Origin: Leptoclinus maculatus
Lineage: Eukaryota; Chordata; Actinopteri; Perciformes; Stichaeidae
Assembly (NCBI GenBank): GCA_032191485.1
Contig: JAVDOI010000016.1
Span: forward strand, 8,094,270 to 8,158,269
DNA length: 64,000 nucleotides
Direction of reading: 5' to 3'
Shown: piece after piece, positions 12,958 to 24,595 of the stretch
Position numbering within the stretch: position 1 is the first letter of the stretch
Layout: each line of letters starts with the position of its first letter
Program-made: the position numbers and the translations under genes
Notes under the pieces: model-generated
What the model was told of the DNA's origin: nothing
The model's database searches: none
What the model saw: only the letters and a program-made list of their open reading frames with translations

Positions 12958-13182
12958 TTCTGTTTATCACGGGCCTCCCGGGGCTTACTGCTGCGGTTTT
13001 GCCGGTTGGAGGGTGGGATGGAGTGGACGGAGGAGCTCTTTTTGCTGGAGGAATGGGAAGAGTGGGAAGAGTGGGACAAGTTTGTCCGGGACTGGCCTGC
13101 ATTGTGGTCAAACTGCATGAGGCAGAAGATCAGGTCTGTGGGCACGAGCTCAAACTCATAGGGTGGGTTCGTGATCACATAC
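12958..13182 (-). CDS. kcnma1: BK channel exon: C-terminal tail, with choice of ending
   Basis: The 225-bp exon encodes R-YVITNPPYEFELVPTDLIFC, LMQFDHNAGQSRTNLSHSSH, SSHSSSKKSSSVHSIPPSNR and QNRSSKPREARDKQ plus AA. The tail is rich in serine and histidine. Splicing at CAGAA|GTATGT leads to the VEDEC exons. If the donor is ignored, translation continues as KYVHSPVL and stops at 12933-12935, matching the mammalian KYVQEERL ending in position and first residues. Confidence 0.96.
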
Positions 13183-13909
13183 CTGGCCAGAAAACAAATG
13201 TTAGACAAGATTAAATGTTTATAATCCTGGTAGGGAAGCAGCAAATACTGTAGTGAAGGATAAGGATAAGAAAAAAAGGCATATATTGAGCATACTTCAT
13301 CACTAGAAGATTTAAAGGAGCGATATAGATGAATGTATGACAACAAGTGGATTGAAACTTTAAGAAGATGTGTAAAATGTCACAGGTTGTACTTAATTAA
13401 GGACTTGGATTTAAGGAGCGTAAAAATATACTGCAATGTTCATTATATTCCATTTAAAGATTAAAGGATTTTGGCTTTGAGAAACCATATTTGAATAGCT
13501 TTGCATAGACGTATGCATCATAATGAAAATGAATGTAATTAACAAGAGGTAATGTCATATTACATGACAACATGTTAACAGGACATACTGTTTAATATTC
13601 AAGAACCTTACTGTACAGCTTTGATCCATACAATCTTGCACTAATGTACATATTACTATCATTGAACAGTATTTATTCAGTGTATGTTAGAGTTTATCTT
13701 ATAGCCCTATCTTTAGTCTCTATTTGAATATATCTTCTATTATATTTAGTCTATTTATTTACAGTATTTATTTGGCCTTTTAAGTGTACTCAATGTAACA
13801 CTGCCAATGTACCCTTTGGGGGAAATAAAGTACTCTATCAATAACCCTAATTGTCATTTTATTACATACAAATATTCATTTTGACATGGAGTGAAGGCAG
13901 AATTTGTAC
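13183..13909 (-). other. kcnma1 intron containing a LINE-like 3' end
   Basis: AT-rich intron, mostly taken up by the candidate LINE tail at 13600-13850. Confidence 0.75.
13600..13850 (+). mobile_element. Candidate 3' tail of a fish LINE
   Basis: The stretch ends TGTAACACTGCCAATGTACC then CTTTGGGGGAAATAAAGTAC and a TCTATC-like end, the pattern seen at the 3' ends of many fish non-LTR retrotransposons (a 'gggaataaagta' tail with a short terminal repeat). No coding part remains. Confidence 0.5.
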
Positions 13910-14028
13910 CGTTTTGTACACGGGCTCGGTTCATTTAAGTGAGCATCTCTTAATCTGTAGATTCCAAAACACAACATGTTGTATGTCTTCAGTGCTTTAC
14001 AGAATAAATCCCCGTAGCATCCTCCATC
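13910..14028 (-). CDS. kcnma1: BK channel exon: RCK2 end
   Basis: The 119-bp exon has acceptor gttcatcag and encodes DGGCYGDLFCKALKTYNMLC, FGIYRLRDAHLNEPSPCTK plus two bases of an arginine codon. The LC-FGIY cysteine is the one linked to redox and carbon monoxide sensing in mammals. Where I recall LSTPSQCTKR in mammals, this reads LNEPSPCTKR. The donor is AAACG|GTACAA, weak by consensus. The exon is AT-rich in third positions, unlike its neighbours. It is short enough to be missed by ORF-based methods. Confidence 0.94.
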
Positions 14029-14502
14029 CTGATGAACAACAGAACAAAGACACCATCAGTTAGTGAGCAGGGCAGCCTGATGATCTGGATCAGTGACAGT
14101 AAACGTTGTTCTCTGTAAAGTTGTAGTGAATATTCAGTGTTCTGCATTGCTGAGGGTATTTTGCCTGCGTGGGAATACCAACTGTTGGCAATGCAGACTG
14201 TGACAATCCTCAATGTTTTAAAATTATGCCATAATTCATCAAAGAAAAAAACAAAATGACTTCGGTGTTGGAGGTTCGGAATAACAATGACAAAAACCTG
14301 TAAAAAACAAGATTGGAACCAAATAAACTTGGAGGTGTTCATTGTTCTTTCTAGAGTCCTCTTCCCTCTCCACCCACTAAGACCTGCTTTGCGTGATCAC
14401 TGTTCTTCACATCGGATTAAGGGCCGCGAGGAGCGGAGGCGGCCAGATGTGCGCTGCTGGGTAGTGCCAAAACGTGTCATCTTCGCTTAAACATCCACTT
14501 AC
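14029..14502 (-). other. kcnma1 intron
   Basis: 474-bp intron; nothing else recognised. The first ~90 bases after the donor are G/C-rich. Confidence 0.85.
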
Positions 14503-14697
14503 CCCCAAGTCGGCAAACGGCCCGTCGTAGAGGGCTAGCTGGGCGACGCGACACCTGTCTCTATTTGCCAGTGTCTGAGGTGTGCTGTAGCCGCCTCTGA
14601 GGGCGTTCTCCTCAGCCAACAGGGCCTCCAGCTCTGGTGTGGCTCCCCCTGTAACCAGTGTCCGAATCAGCGTGAGGATGTTATCATTGAAGTATGT
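14503..14697 (-). CDS. kcnma1: BK channel exon: RCK2 C-terminal half
   Basis: The 195-bp exon holds 65 whole codons: TYFNDNILTLIRTLVTGGAT, PELEALLAEENALRGGYSTP, QTLANRDRCRVAQLALYDGP and FADLG. The acceptor is tccccag. A run of five G precedes TAAGT, so the donor uses the last G (TTG GGG|GTAAGT), which keeps phase 0. Confidence 0.97.
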
Positions 14698-16630
14698 CTG
14701 GGGAGAAAGTACAGGGGATATCTGTAAGCAGATGCCATTAGAGTCACAAGTAGCGGGGTGGCAGATGTAAGAAGCACAGCCTATTATGTCAACCCTCAGC
14801 CTGTCTCTGAATGGAAGCTGAGGGGAAAAGAAGACTACAAAGGACTCTCCGTCTAGTTCACCAAATAAAACGGATGTAAATGGAATTTTGTTGGTATTTT
14901 TAACATTGATTAATTATGTTCGAAAAATTCAACAGAAACATGTCTTTGCAGGATCAGCATTCCTGTCACTTTGGATAATACAAATACATCGCTGTGTTCC
15001 GTTTTTGTTGGGCCTGCTTTCTACAGAAGCAATAGCTACCGTGGAAAACCCAGACACAGTAAAAAAAAAAAAAAGTTTGAATTTGCTGTTGAATTTCATA
15101 AATGTCCATTCCCCTCCATTGTTTTGGGTGTTGTGGGCAACGATCTCAAGACGGTTTTATTTCATCTATCTGCATGACGTAATACCACTAGAGATCAGTG
15201 ATATCAACATCTTAATATAAATTGGTTAAACAACTCTTTAGTAATTCATTATAAAAATGATCTCATAAGGTTAAGGTTTAATATACATACATGTTTCATA
15301 TTTGAGCGAGACATAGAAACATTTTGATAATCATAGCACATGTTGGGATCATCACATTAAACAAAACAGGTACTTTAACATAGCACTATTCTTTCCTCTA
15401 GAAACACTGATCCACACACTGTAGGATGTCTGCTTCTGAAACAACGATTTGACTGCGCTCTGCGGGTGTCAGGTTCTCTTGTCCTTCAAGCCAATCAGGA
15501 CCTGCTTTTGCCGCGTGTGAAGACAGCCGATGTCACTCGGCAGCCGGGCCAGAGTGGCAGCTCCTCTCCCTGGGCCCCTGACAAGCCTGCAGAGCCTCAT
15601 GATGGATGAGCACTGTCCATTAGCTGGCTTCACCTCTGACCGTTGCCAGACTACAGCTGACGCCTGCTCTACTCCCCGCTCAGCTCGGCTCTGCATGCCT
15701 CTCTAACCCCTAACTCACTGAGAGGGCTGCTGGAATTAAGCCATCACAGCACCGAAGGGAAACCACAGTTGGTCATGAGAGGGAGAGGGAGAGGGAGAGG
15801 GAGGGGTTTATGAGAATGTCTTTCTAACCTTCTTCTTTACCTTATCCTCCTATAACTGCAGCAAAGACATTGTCAAACAATGACAGTGTGTGTCTGGACT
15901 GTTACAGCCCGTGTCATCGCTATTACACTAACCTTCAACACTTCAAGCTCTTGAAAGTTGAATTCATAACACTTAAGATGAGGCGTGATGCCAACAATTT
16001 ACATTTTGCTGTCAGCGGACCTGGCAAGCATGTTTGATGAATATACTGTACCATTTAGCTTACCAACTTCTGCCTTCTTGAAATGCCAAATTCTTGCATC
16101 TGATGAAACTCATTGCTAAATTCACCCTCCTTTTCTCTACTGGGGAAGTATCTAACTCACAGTCTGAGTTTAGCTACTTTTTACTGCTAAATCTGATAAG
16201 TTTTATTTTGTTACCATAAACTTTTGATTATTTGAATGAATATTGAATAGAACAACAGAGTAGACAAATTATAACTATCAAAAAAGCAAAAAGAAATAGA
16301 AAAAAGTGCTAGATTTAGGTGCACTAGTTTCCCCAGGTCCATCTTTTGAGTCTGACTAACTTCGATGTTGCTCACCTCTTTCCCTCATCTCAAAGTTTCT
16401 ACCATTGCAACAACATGCAATTGTTTACCAGTGGGCGCCGCATCTTTAAGTACTTTGTGTGAAACTTCTCTCTACTTGCTCTTTTTTAAATTCGGAGTAA
16501 GACTCAGTTATAGCATCCAAAACACAGGACATAAAGATTACAAAAATGTGTTGCAAAATGTATGATTTTTGAAAAGTGATTTTGAAAAACACACCAACAC
16601 CGAGAGTGTAAAGTGTGTTTGAGAACTCAC
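14698..16630 (-). other. kcnma1 intron
   Basis: 1.9-kb intron. It contains a GGGAGA tandem run near 15779-15803 and an A-run near 15061. No exon recognised. Confidence 0.85.
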
Positions 16631-16761
16631 TGCGCTCATCAGGGAGTCGAGTACACTGACAGCAAAGGCGGTGCCGCAGGCGAAGGGCTGAGTGAGGTAC
16701 AGCTCTGTGTCTGGGTCGTCATCATCATCTTGGTCCAGGAACTGAACGTTTGAGTCGTTCA
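16631..16761 (-). CDS. kcnma1: BK channel exon: calcium bowl
   Basis: The 131-bp exon encodes V-NDSNVQFLDQDDDDDPDTEL, YLTQPFACGTAFAVSVLDSL and MSA. DQDDDDDPD is the RCK2 calcium bowl, the high-affinity calcium site of BK channels, with all acidic residues present. The acceptor is ctctcag and the donor gtgagt, ending in phase 0. Confidence 0.98.
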
Positions 16762-18447
16762 CTGAGAGAGGGGAGGGAGGGGAGTTAGAGACGGGCACTG
16801 AGACGAGGCATAAGCCAAAACACACATAGTCATCATCACACCAGAGAGTTGAGAAATGAATAAGTCTGTTTATTTAAGTTACATTTGAAAACATTTGGAT
16901 ATATCATTGGAATGAAACAGAAATGTCTTAGGTGTATAGGTATCCAGGTTTGCAATATAATGTAACATTAGATGCACATTATATTTTGCTTTTACATTTC
17001 TGCACATATTTTTAACAACAAGAATGAATCTTTATTTATTTTCCAGAGGTGAAAAAAAGTGTTTTTGATTTTTTGGGGAAAATCATTCAGCATTTTGAAT
17101 ATTAAATCCACTCCTATATCACATGCAGGGTGCATTTCATACATTAAGACAAGGAGAAAATATATTATACTATGCATACACAGTCATAACCATTGTAGAA
17201 GTCACCAATTCTGAATAAAGCATACATCTATCCTGCATAAGGCATTAGTACCTCAGTAGCCACTGTATCTTGATATATTGTAACACACACAAACAGACAC
17301 ACTCTCATTCAAGAGACAGTGACCAGTCTGTGGACTGTGTAGCCGACTTAAAGTATAAACTGGTTACTTTAGATATCTCTTGATGTATTCAGTAAACATG
17401 GTAAAAATTGCGACTTCAACAATGGCTAATGTGTCACATGAGAAAATCATGCACTTTTAAATTCATGCTATTTTTTTCAGAGTTTTCCTCGATGAATGCA
17501 ATTGTCACATCATCACCCTCAGAAAAATACATTGCAAATATTTACCTTTGCCCTGAAAGTCAAATTAAACACATTTCTTTTTTTTTTTATCTCACACTAA
17601 TAATCCAAACTAGGTCTGCTAAATAGACTAAATGATACAGTGTAAATGAAAATCACCCAAAACTGAAATAAGACATATGTTTTTGTCTCTGGTATATTAA
17701 ATAATTGGTACAGTAAAAAACTCAAAGTGCTCCCTGTAGTGTGTGCCTTTTTACTCAGAGTGTGTTTTTAGCAGCAGTGGGCAGTGAAGGGTCTATTAAC
17801 GAGCGTTACTTGGAAAACGAGCATCACACAAGTTTTAGTTTGACTCCTCCGATATCTGAGCTTCAGAGATATGGTCTGGAGGAGAAACAAAGAAACTGGA
17901 AAATATATTTAAAAAATACAGCTTAAAAGATGGTTTGATCTCAAGTTTTTGTGTTTTCCAAAATCAGATTTCTTCCCAGGCTTCCAGTGCGCTGTGGAAC
18001 AAAAGTGTCAGTCAAAGAGACAAGGGGCTGATGCAAACAGGCCTGGGCCAAAGGAGTGAAACGGGGGGGGGGGGGGGGGGGGGGGGCATGTGTGTGTGTT
18101 TGGAGGAGGAAGGGGGGGGGGGGGGTGAGAGGCAGGGCAGTGTTGCTATGAAAACAGCCACAAGGACAGACTGAGCATGATCAAAAGCCTAGCGATGCTC
18201 TGCAAATACAACTGGAGGGGGAAAAAAATCCACCCAAAACAACAACAACAAAAAAAAATACATTAAAAAGGGGCCAAAACAAGACAGTCAATTTCAACCA
18301 GAACTAACAATAAAAATGTGTTCAAAGTGAAGCCATGGGAGAACCGAGGGCCTTGACTGCAGCCAGATAAATCAAGACAAGCTGATGAGGAGCAGAGTGG
18401 CGGCGCGAGGGAACGAACGGCAGCAGAGGACAAAGGGCTCGGTTTAC
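16762..18447 (-). other. kcnma1 intron downstream of the optional 84-bp exon
   Basis: 1.7-kb intron with two long G homopolymers on the plus strand (18063-18086 and 18112-18125). No exon recognised. Confidence 0.85.
18063..18125. repeat. Two poly-G tracts (24 and 14 G)
   Basis: The plus strand has 24 consecutive G, a short GT-rich spacer, then 14 G. In the kcnma1 RNA this is poly-C. On the plus strand it can form a G-quadruplex. Exact lengths in an assembly are unreliable. Confidence 0.9.
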
Positions 18448-18531
18448 CCAGCTCTGTTATCATTTCTATGTTGGTTCCACTTTTTTTTTCCTGACTGAGT
18501 GAAACCAATGGCAGTAGTTTGCCAGGTTTAG
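18448..18531 (-). CDS. kcnma1: Optional 84-bp exon before the calcium bowl (28-residue insert)
   Basis: The 84-bp exon is phase 1 to phase 1 and encodes A-KPGKLLPLVSLSQEKKSGT then NIEMITEL. It corresponds to the mammalian optional insert AKPGKLPLVSVNQEKNSGT and its MITEL end. Its last residues repeat the ITEL that ends the preceding exon, so inclusion or skipping leaves ITEL next to VND. The acceptor is ccattag and the donor gtaaac. A run of nine A within the exon makes it prone to slippage errors in assemblies. Confidence 0.93.
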
Positions 18532-19820
18532 CTAATGGTGATGAGCGGAGGGGAGAAATGGTGTTGTTATTGAAACAGTTTCAAAGACTGCAATAAATGC
18601 ATTTCGCCGACTACTCTTGTCATCACCGGGATTTACTCCGAGACATTCATTGTTGTCCGGTATCTAAAAGTAGGGTACCCTGGATTAAAGTGCACATTAG
18701 AGTGCACAGTAGATACAAAGCCAGAGCTGTCACGCTGCTGTACCAATACAACAACAATACATTATTTCACGGTAAAACAGTGAAAGGGATAAACATGGTC
18801 TTATCCATGAACACACCTACTTTGCACTCTATGCAAACAAAAATGATCACGCTACTCAAAAAGAGCTGTGTTTGAACGTTCCAACAAGACTTTAATCTGC
18901 TCCTGGCACTGTAAACTGAACATATGACAATGTAATGACAGTATTTGGTGCCAGTAAGACATGCAGCCACTCTCTCCATTGCACATAACACTGGAGCTTC
19001 TAGAGTCCAGGATGGCAACCAATGACTCCAACATGGGTAGCGTCTAGTCTTGATGATTACGTATGCAGTCAACAGTCTAATGGGATAGCCTCTCTGCAGG
19101 TAATGGTTGGCGCGGTTACAAGTAACATTAGGTAGCTCTTTTCTCTTTCTGGCCTTTTCTTAGCTGGCCTCATGCTCCATTGCTCCCTAATTGGGTCAGG
19201 GGAGACAGAGTAGCCAGTCTCTGGTGCTTTAGAAGGCTCCTCAGAGATCTGAAAGTTTCATGAGTCCCCAACACCAGTGGGAATACAGCCACTGCCATTG
19301 TTATTAATAAATGGACCCATTTTGCAACCAAGGCATTTTTTCCCCCCCATCTACCTTTTCACTTTCTTCCCCTTCCACTTCTCCCACCCTCGCCATCAGG
19401 CTACGTTTCTCTTGTGCATTAGTGGACAAATGCAGGACATGTAGCTATAGTCTTCTAAATGCCTGTCTGACATCCTTAAGTTACAGTTGTCCACACTGTC
19501 CTCTGAGCAACGGTATTTTCCAGTCCTTGCAGCTAACATTTTCACCAATTGAGAAATGCGAGCCAGATCCAATAATTCACATACGAATAGAAACTTGAGT
19601 TGGGCATAGCTACCACCGCTATGAAGGGGGAAAAAAAAGATTCCACACCACACATTCCTCAGGTCCATTTGACCTTGAATGAGTTGGAACTTTTGGTAGC
19701 AGCATGATTTTTAAGTCTGGGATTATCAGCTCTATGTTTGCCAATGAGTAATGAGTTGACCTGAGGTTATTGGGTATGGCGTGCGATATTTGCATTTGAG
19801 GTGGGTGTAAACAGCATTAC
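18532..19820 (-). other. kcnma1 intron upstream of the optional 84-bp exon
   Basis: 1.3-kb intron; nothing else recognised. Confidence 0.85.
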
Positions 19821-19934
19821 CTAGTTCTGTGATGATGGGGATGTTGGCTCCGGTGGTGACAGAAGCCTGACGCACAAAGCCATGTACTGGACTGCTGTCT
19901 GGAGATGACCTGTCCATTCCGGGAGGCGTGAAAC
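19821..19934 (-). CDS. kcnma1: BK channel exon: RCK2 loop before the optional exon
   Basis: The 114-bp exon completes G|GT (Gly) and encodes FTPPGMDRSSPDSSPVHGFV, RQASVTTGANIPIITEL and one G. The SSPDSSP and RQAS stretches are serine-rich, with RQAS a PKA-like site. It ends in phase 1 at donor gtaatg, allowing either the 84-bp optional exon (G|CT, Ala) or the calcium-bowl exon (G|TG, Val) to follow. Confidence 0.96.
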   Translation of the reverse strand, partial: VSRLPEWTGHLQTAVQYMALCVRLLSPPEPTSPSSQN

Positions 19935-22900
19935 CTGAACACCAAAAACAGATGTATAGAGATCAGAAAATGACATAACAGGGTGGCATTAAGCGATATC
20001 CTCGGCCTGACAAAGGCAGAGAACAGTAATTCAAGAAAGCAGTGGGGTTGAGAAAAAAGGGGTTTTCAGGCTGGTCACAACCTGTGCAACGGACGTAAAG
20101 CTTGTAACGCCGTCTTTTGCCTTTTTATACCCAAAAATCTATTGCCAGAGAACCATACATAATACCTAAAATGACAAATATTGCACTATGTACCGTATTC
20201 AGAAAATGCTACCTACAAACTGTGTTCTTTCTGATTTACTGTCCATTTAACTAGGTCATTTAAGAACATAAATATTATTTGTATCATTAAAGTTGTCAGG
20301 ATTTAAACAAATCTCTGTTTTGCTGTGTTACTGTCTGTCCTACTATTGATATTTATGTTGAAATCAATATGATCAATTCATTTACAATTGAATACATTCA
20401 AAGTGTGGTATTCCCAAAAGAGTCAAAAGCTGAGAGGGCAGTTATCAAAATCTGCTACGGTAGTTACCTTGAGCAAGAGTTTAGCTCTCTATCGTGATTG
20501 CACTTAGCTACTGCCTCATTTAGTTATGTGGATCAACTAACTGAAATACCAAGATGTCAGTTCATCAAAATGGATATTTTAATAACAGCTGGGGAAAACT
20601 CAAGCAGGTTTAGCTTTGGCTAAAGCTAGCTGAGCTAGTTTTAACTTGATGTAGTTCTTTATTGTTTGGTAGTCAGCCCTCTGCAAATCTGACGTGAATT
20701 TATGCATTTCTATGGAAGAATAATTGAAGAATCAGATGAAAAGATGTCTACTATCTTATATTTGTATATAGTTTTCCTCCGTGTTGACTTTGTGGACAGT
20801 ACTGTATACAGATTTTTCAAGGTAAAAAAAAAATACAATCCAAGCAAAAACCTGCATGTCTGATAAGTGTGTTTACTGCAGATGTATCATAAGCATGTGG
20901 ATGTGAACTGGAACTCAGTATTAATACCATTATACATAGTGCATGTCAGCTCAGTCAGCATTAAGTTGTTGATGTTCAAATGTGTGGACTGACTGAAAAA
21001 GGGAAGAAGGAGGAGAAGGCTAAGTGAACAAGGCAGCTGCCTAAAATTGCAATACGGATACTGTGCTTTTAGGGGTCAGCTAAGACATATTTAGCATTCA
21101 CATCCCTCCATCAGGCATGAATTTTATATGTTGTTCATTTTGTCACAATAAAATTGGTGAAGTGGATCCTGAAAACCTTTTATCGGAAATGGCGTGACTC
21201 AGGATCATGAAATACAAGTGCAAGTGACAGGAGGATGAATTCACATGACTTCACATTTTTGCATTTCCTCAAAGTGACAAGTAAACACCTTAAATCTGTG
21301 ATGCTATATGCATAATGCATCAACTGTGTTTTGACATCCATCATTTAGTGCTGACTACAGCAAAATGCCAGCTTATAGTGCCACCACCAAGGAAACATAA
21401 TGCAGGGAATATATTCAGGTCACAAAGTTTGAAAAGGATTGCAAATTCTCCACGTATGTGAGAGTGTGTGTATCCTTTCCTGTCAAGAAACTCAATGAGC
21501 TGCTTACATTACAAAAGAGATCTTCCGGCCCTTTGCAACAGAAAAGACACCAAATAGTTTAGTACACAGCAGGACGCACACACTGAACTGAAGCATGGAT
21601 AATCATAACTCTTGTTATACCAATTATTGAACTTGGAAATAGCAGAGGTTTGACACTTCGAGTCAACCAGGGAGCACGAGCTCAGACAGTGCGAACATCA
21701 TTTTGTCGATGTCCATAAAGGATGATGTTCACTCAACTGGAGAGTGACAGCAAGTTTTTTGGATACAGCCTCTAAAACACTGCTCTTATTGTATCATAGT
21801 GAACACGAAGACAGCCCAGAGATCTAGAAGAATAGCTTACGTTTTGCGCGGAGTGTACAGCAGAAAAAAAAGTGAGAACAGCAATATACGAGGCCTGCTG
21901 CTGAGTTGCTTTCAAAACCTGTTAGGTTACAAACAGCTCAAAAGTTGCAATGTGAGTTGGTGAGCTCCAAACAGAGAGCGGTATGTCTTCCTCAGTAAGA
22001 GCTAGATTACTGCAAAACCACAGGAGCTAAAATGTGTTTAGCTCCCGGATCATTCTCTAAAAATGTGTCTATGACATACAATATTCCTGTATGGCTTATT
22101 GCAATTATTCCTTAATTTAAACCTTTAGGACATTTTTATTTTTTAATTTTTTTTCTAATTGGCTGTCATAATTGTTACATACTTTTAGACAATAAGTTCC
22201 TTATTGCTAAAAAATAGAGAAGCCAGAGTTTGAACAACATGCCTGATCCCACACACTACGTCTCCTCTTCTGACAAGCTGCTACTGTGAGGCTTGTAACA
22301 TTGTCTGTCCTGCTACAATGTACAATAGGCAAGTGAGATCTGGGTTACAGACCCCCTTATCCCTGTAGCCCCCCGGGCACCGCTATGCTCTGTGGTTGAC
22401 TACATGCTACAGCAGCCGTGAGAAGCTCTCCCCCAGGAAAGCGCATGTTTACTTATTCATTTGCACCTTCTTGTTTTAAATTCCACAGACTGTCTGAATG
22501 GGAGCATCGGTAGGAGGAAGAAATCCCCAAAGCAATACCTATGATACAATGGCAATATCTACAGTATGTGCTTGTGTTTTCCTTGTGCATGCATGATTGC
22601 ATGTCACTCTGGCGTGTGTGTGTGTGTGTGTTTTCTAAAGTGAAGTATTTATCACTGAAATGGGTGGTTGATGTAAGACCCAATTATTGATGACAATAGG
22701 CTCCATCCATCGACCCTGGGAGAGGGTATAGGCTAGGGGGTTTCCATATTGAGGTGGCTTTCTGTGAATACTGCTCCCCAGAGTGGCGTGCTCCAAGATT
22801 TACCCCTGCTTATTGTTCCTCGGTGGCACCGCTATCGATAGCACATCACTCACTCAAGGCTGGAGAAATAACAGCATTGGCATTCTCCTAAAACATGTGG

Positions 22901-23610
22901 AAGTGCTCTGCACTAAAAAATAATGGCCTCTTGGACCTTCAACTTTGATTTGTATTTACAACAGTCACAGTGGTGGCATTAAATAGTCCTGAGCTCAAGG
23001 CATGTCATACCTTTTGGGCTAATCATAAACTGAGGATTACCTGTTTGTGGATGTGTGTGTGGATAGATCGCATTGACATGGATGCCTGCATGTGCACTGC
23101 ACACACATTCAAACACGAAGGTGTGTGCGTGCATATGTTGCTGTTTTGTTGTGACTAATGAGGAGCAGCTGAATTGGCCTGCCTGGTGATTTGTACTGGC
23201 TGCTTAATGATGATGAGGCCTGATGGGATGCCAGGTTCGTGTGTTTGTCTGCAAACATCAACAATCTGTTCCAGACGATCTGCCAGACACCAGATCAGGG
23301 GGAACAACACCGAATGACACAGTCATGTTGATTACATCATTAAAAAGTATTATCAAGGAGGTTTAGCAGCATGTAATTACCGGGGACAAGACTGAAATCA
23401 TCAGAAAATCATGTGTAGTAAACAATTTTCAAAGGCTTGATGAAGCATTTAACACTGTGTTTTGTGTGTACACTTCTTCAGTAAGTCAGTCATAGAGTAC
23501 TTGGCAGACACTGTGCATGACAAACTCCATTCAACCCACCCCAACCCCACCCACCCCCCCTGTCCCCTTTGGGCAGCAGTGCACATGGAGAGTAATAGGA
23601 CACTCCTTAC
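19935..23610 (-). other. kcnma1 intron
   Basis: 3.7-kb intron with a short (GT)n at about 22613-22631. No exon or known repeat recognised. Confidence 0.8.
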
Positions 23611-23803
23611 CTTGGGAATTAGCCTGCAAGACCCCAATGCTGTCATCAAACTGCATAGATTTGATGTTGAGTGACGCCAAGATGCATTCCTTATCCTGCA
23701 GTGAGGTATCTTCGATATTGTTCTGATTGGCTGACAGTATTACGCACATGTCGCAGAGGTTGATGTTGACAGCCCTTAAATCTGCCCGACTTAATGGCGT
23801 ACC
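23611..23803 (-). CDS. kcnma1: BK channel exon: RCK2 core
   Basis: The 193-bp exon encodes GTPLSRADLRAVNINLCDMC, VILSANQNNIEDTSLQDKEC, ILASLNIKSMQFDDSIGVLQ and ANSQ plus one base (G). It is nearly identical to other vertebrate Slo1 RCK2 sequence as recalled. The acceptor is cctgaag and the donor gtaagg. Confidence 0.97.
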
Positions 23804-24370
23804 CTTCAGGGTGAGGAGAACAGGGAGAAAAAGCAAGACGGAGAGAGAGAGAAGGCAAAACGCAGAGAACAGACAGACATAGGGGAGAGAGAAAAACAAA
23901 TTTAAGAAGTGAGCAGAGTGGAGCTTTGGGAAATTAGTTAACAAGTATTCTTGTTTTGAGGCGATGACATTCCACTGATCTAACTGGGCATTGGAGAATC
24001 AGATACATGGACTTTCTAAAGGCTAGCCTTCGCTGAGGGCTGTGTTTGGGATTCTCCTCTGATCATCAGTCAAGCCAGGCCTAACAAGCTCTAAGGCAGC
24101 AAGCCACGCCATCTGTGATGGGCACTGCAGCTGCAACACACATAAACTCCATTTTGGATGTGCAGGATGTGTCACTGCTCTGGATGAGGGGGGGCTGGCT
24201 TACGCTCTCATGGAGTGATCATTCAATTGAGTAATGTGTGATCAAATCAAACTGACAATCCCTCTTCAGGACACAGAATGTGCATGTAACTCAAAATGTC
24301 AATGCCTTGTTAGTTGAACAGAGAATCTGGTTTAAATGCATCTTCTACGGCAGTGAACTGGTACACTCAC
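23804..24370 (-). other. kcnma1 intron
   Basis: 567-bp intron; pyrimidine-rich on the gene strand near the acceptor. Nothing else recognised. Confidence 0.85.
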
Positions 24371-24595
24371 AGGTAAGATGGAGACCTTGGGGAAGTTGTG
24401 TAAAGTCTCCCACTCTCTCCGCAGGTAATCCAGCGAGCCCACAAAGACTATCGGCTTTAGCTCGTGGTAATGGAAATTGCTGGCTCTTAAAGGCATCACC
24501 AGGTTTCGCAGCCCCACCAAAGCGGACGTGACATCCCCAAATATACAGACCACCACATGGCCGCTCAGCACTGTCATGGAGGCTTCACTCCGGGT
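24371..24595 (-). CDS. kcnma1: BK channel exon: start of RCK2
   Basis: The 225-bp exon holds 75 whole codons: TRSEASMTVLSGHVVVCIFG, DVTSALVGLRNLVMPLRASN, FHYHELKPIVFVGSLDYLRR and EWETLHNFPKVSILP. GHVVVCIFGD is the Rossmann strand and loop opening RCK2. The acceptor is cctgcag and the donor gtgagt. Confidence 0.97.
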
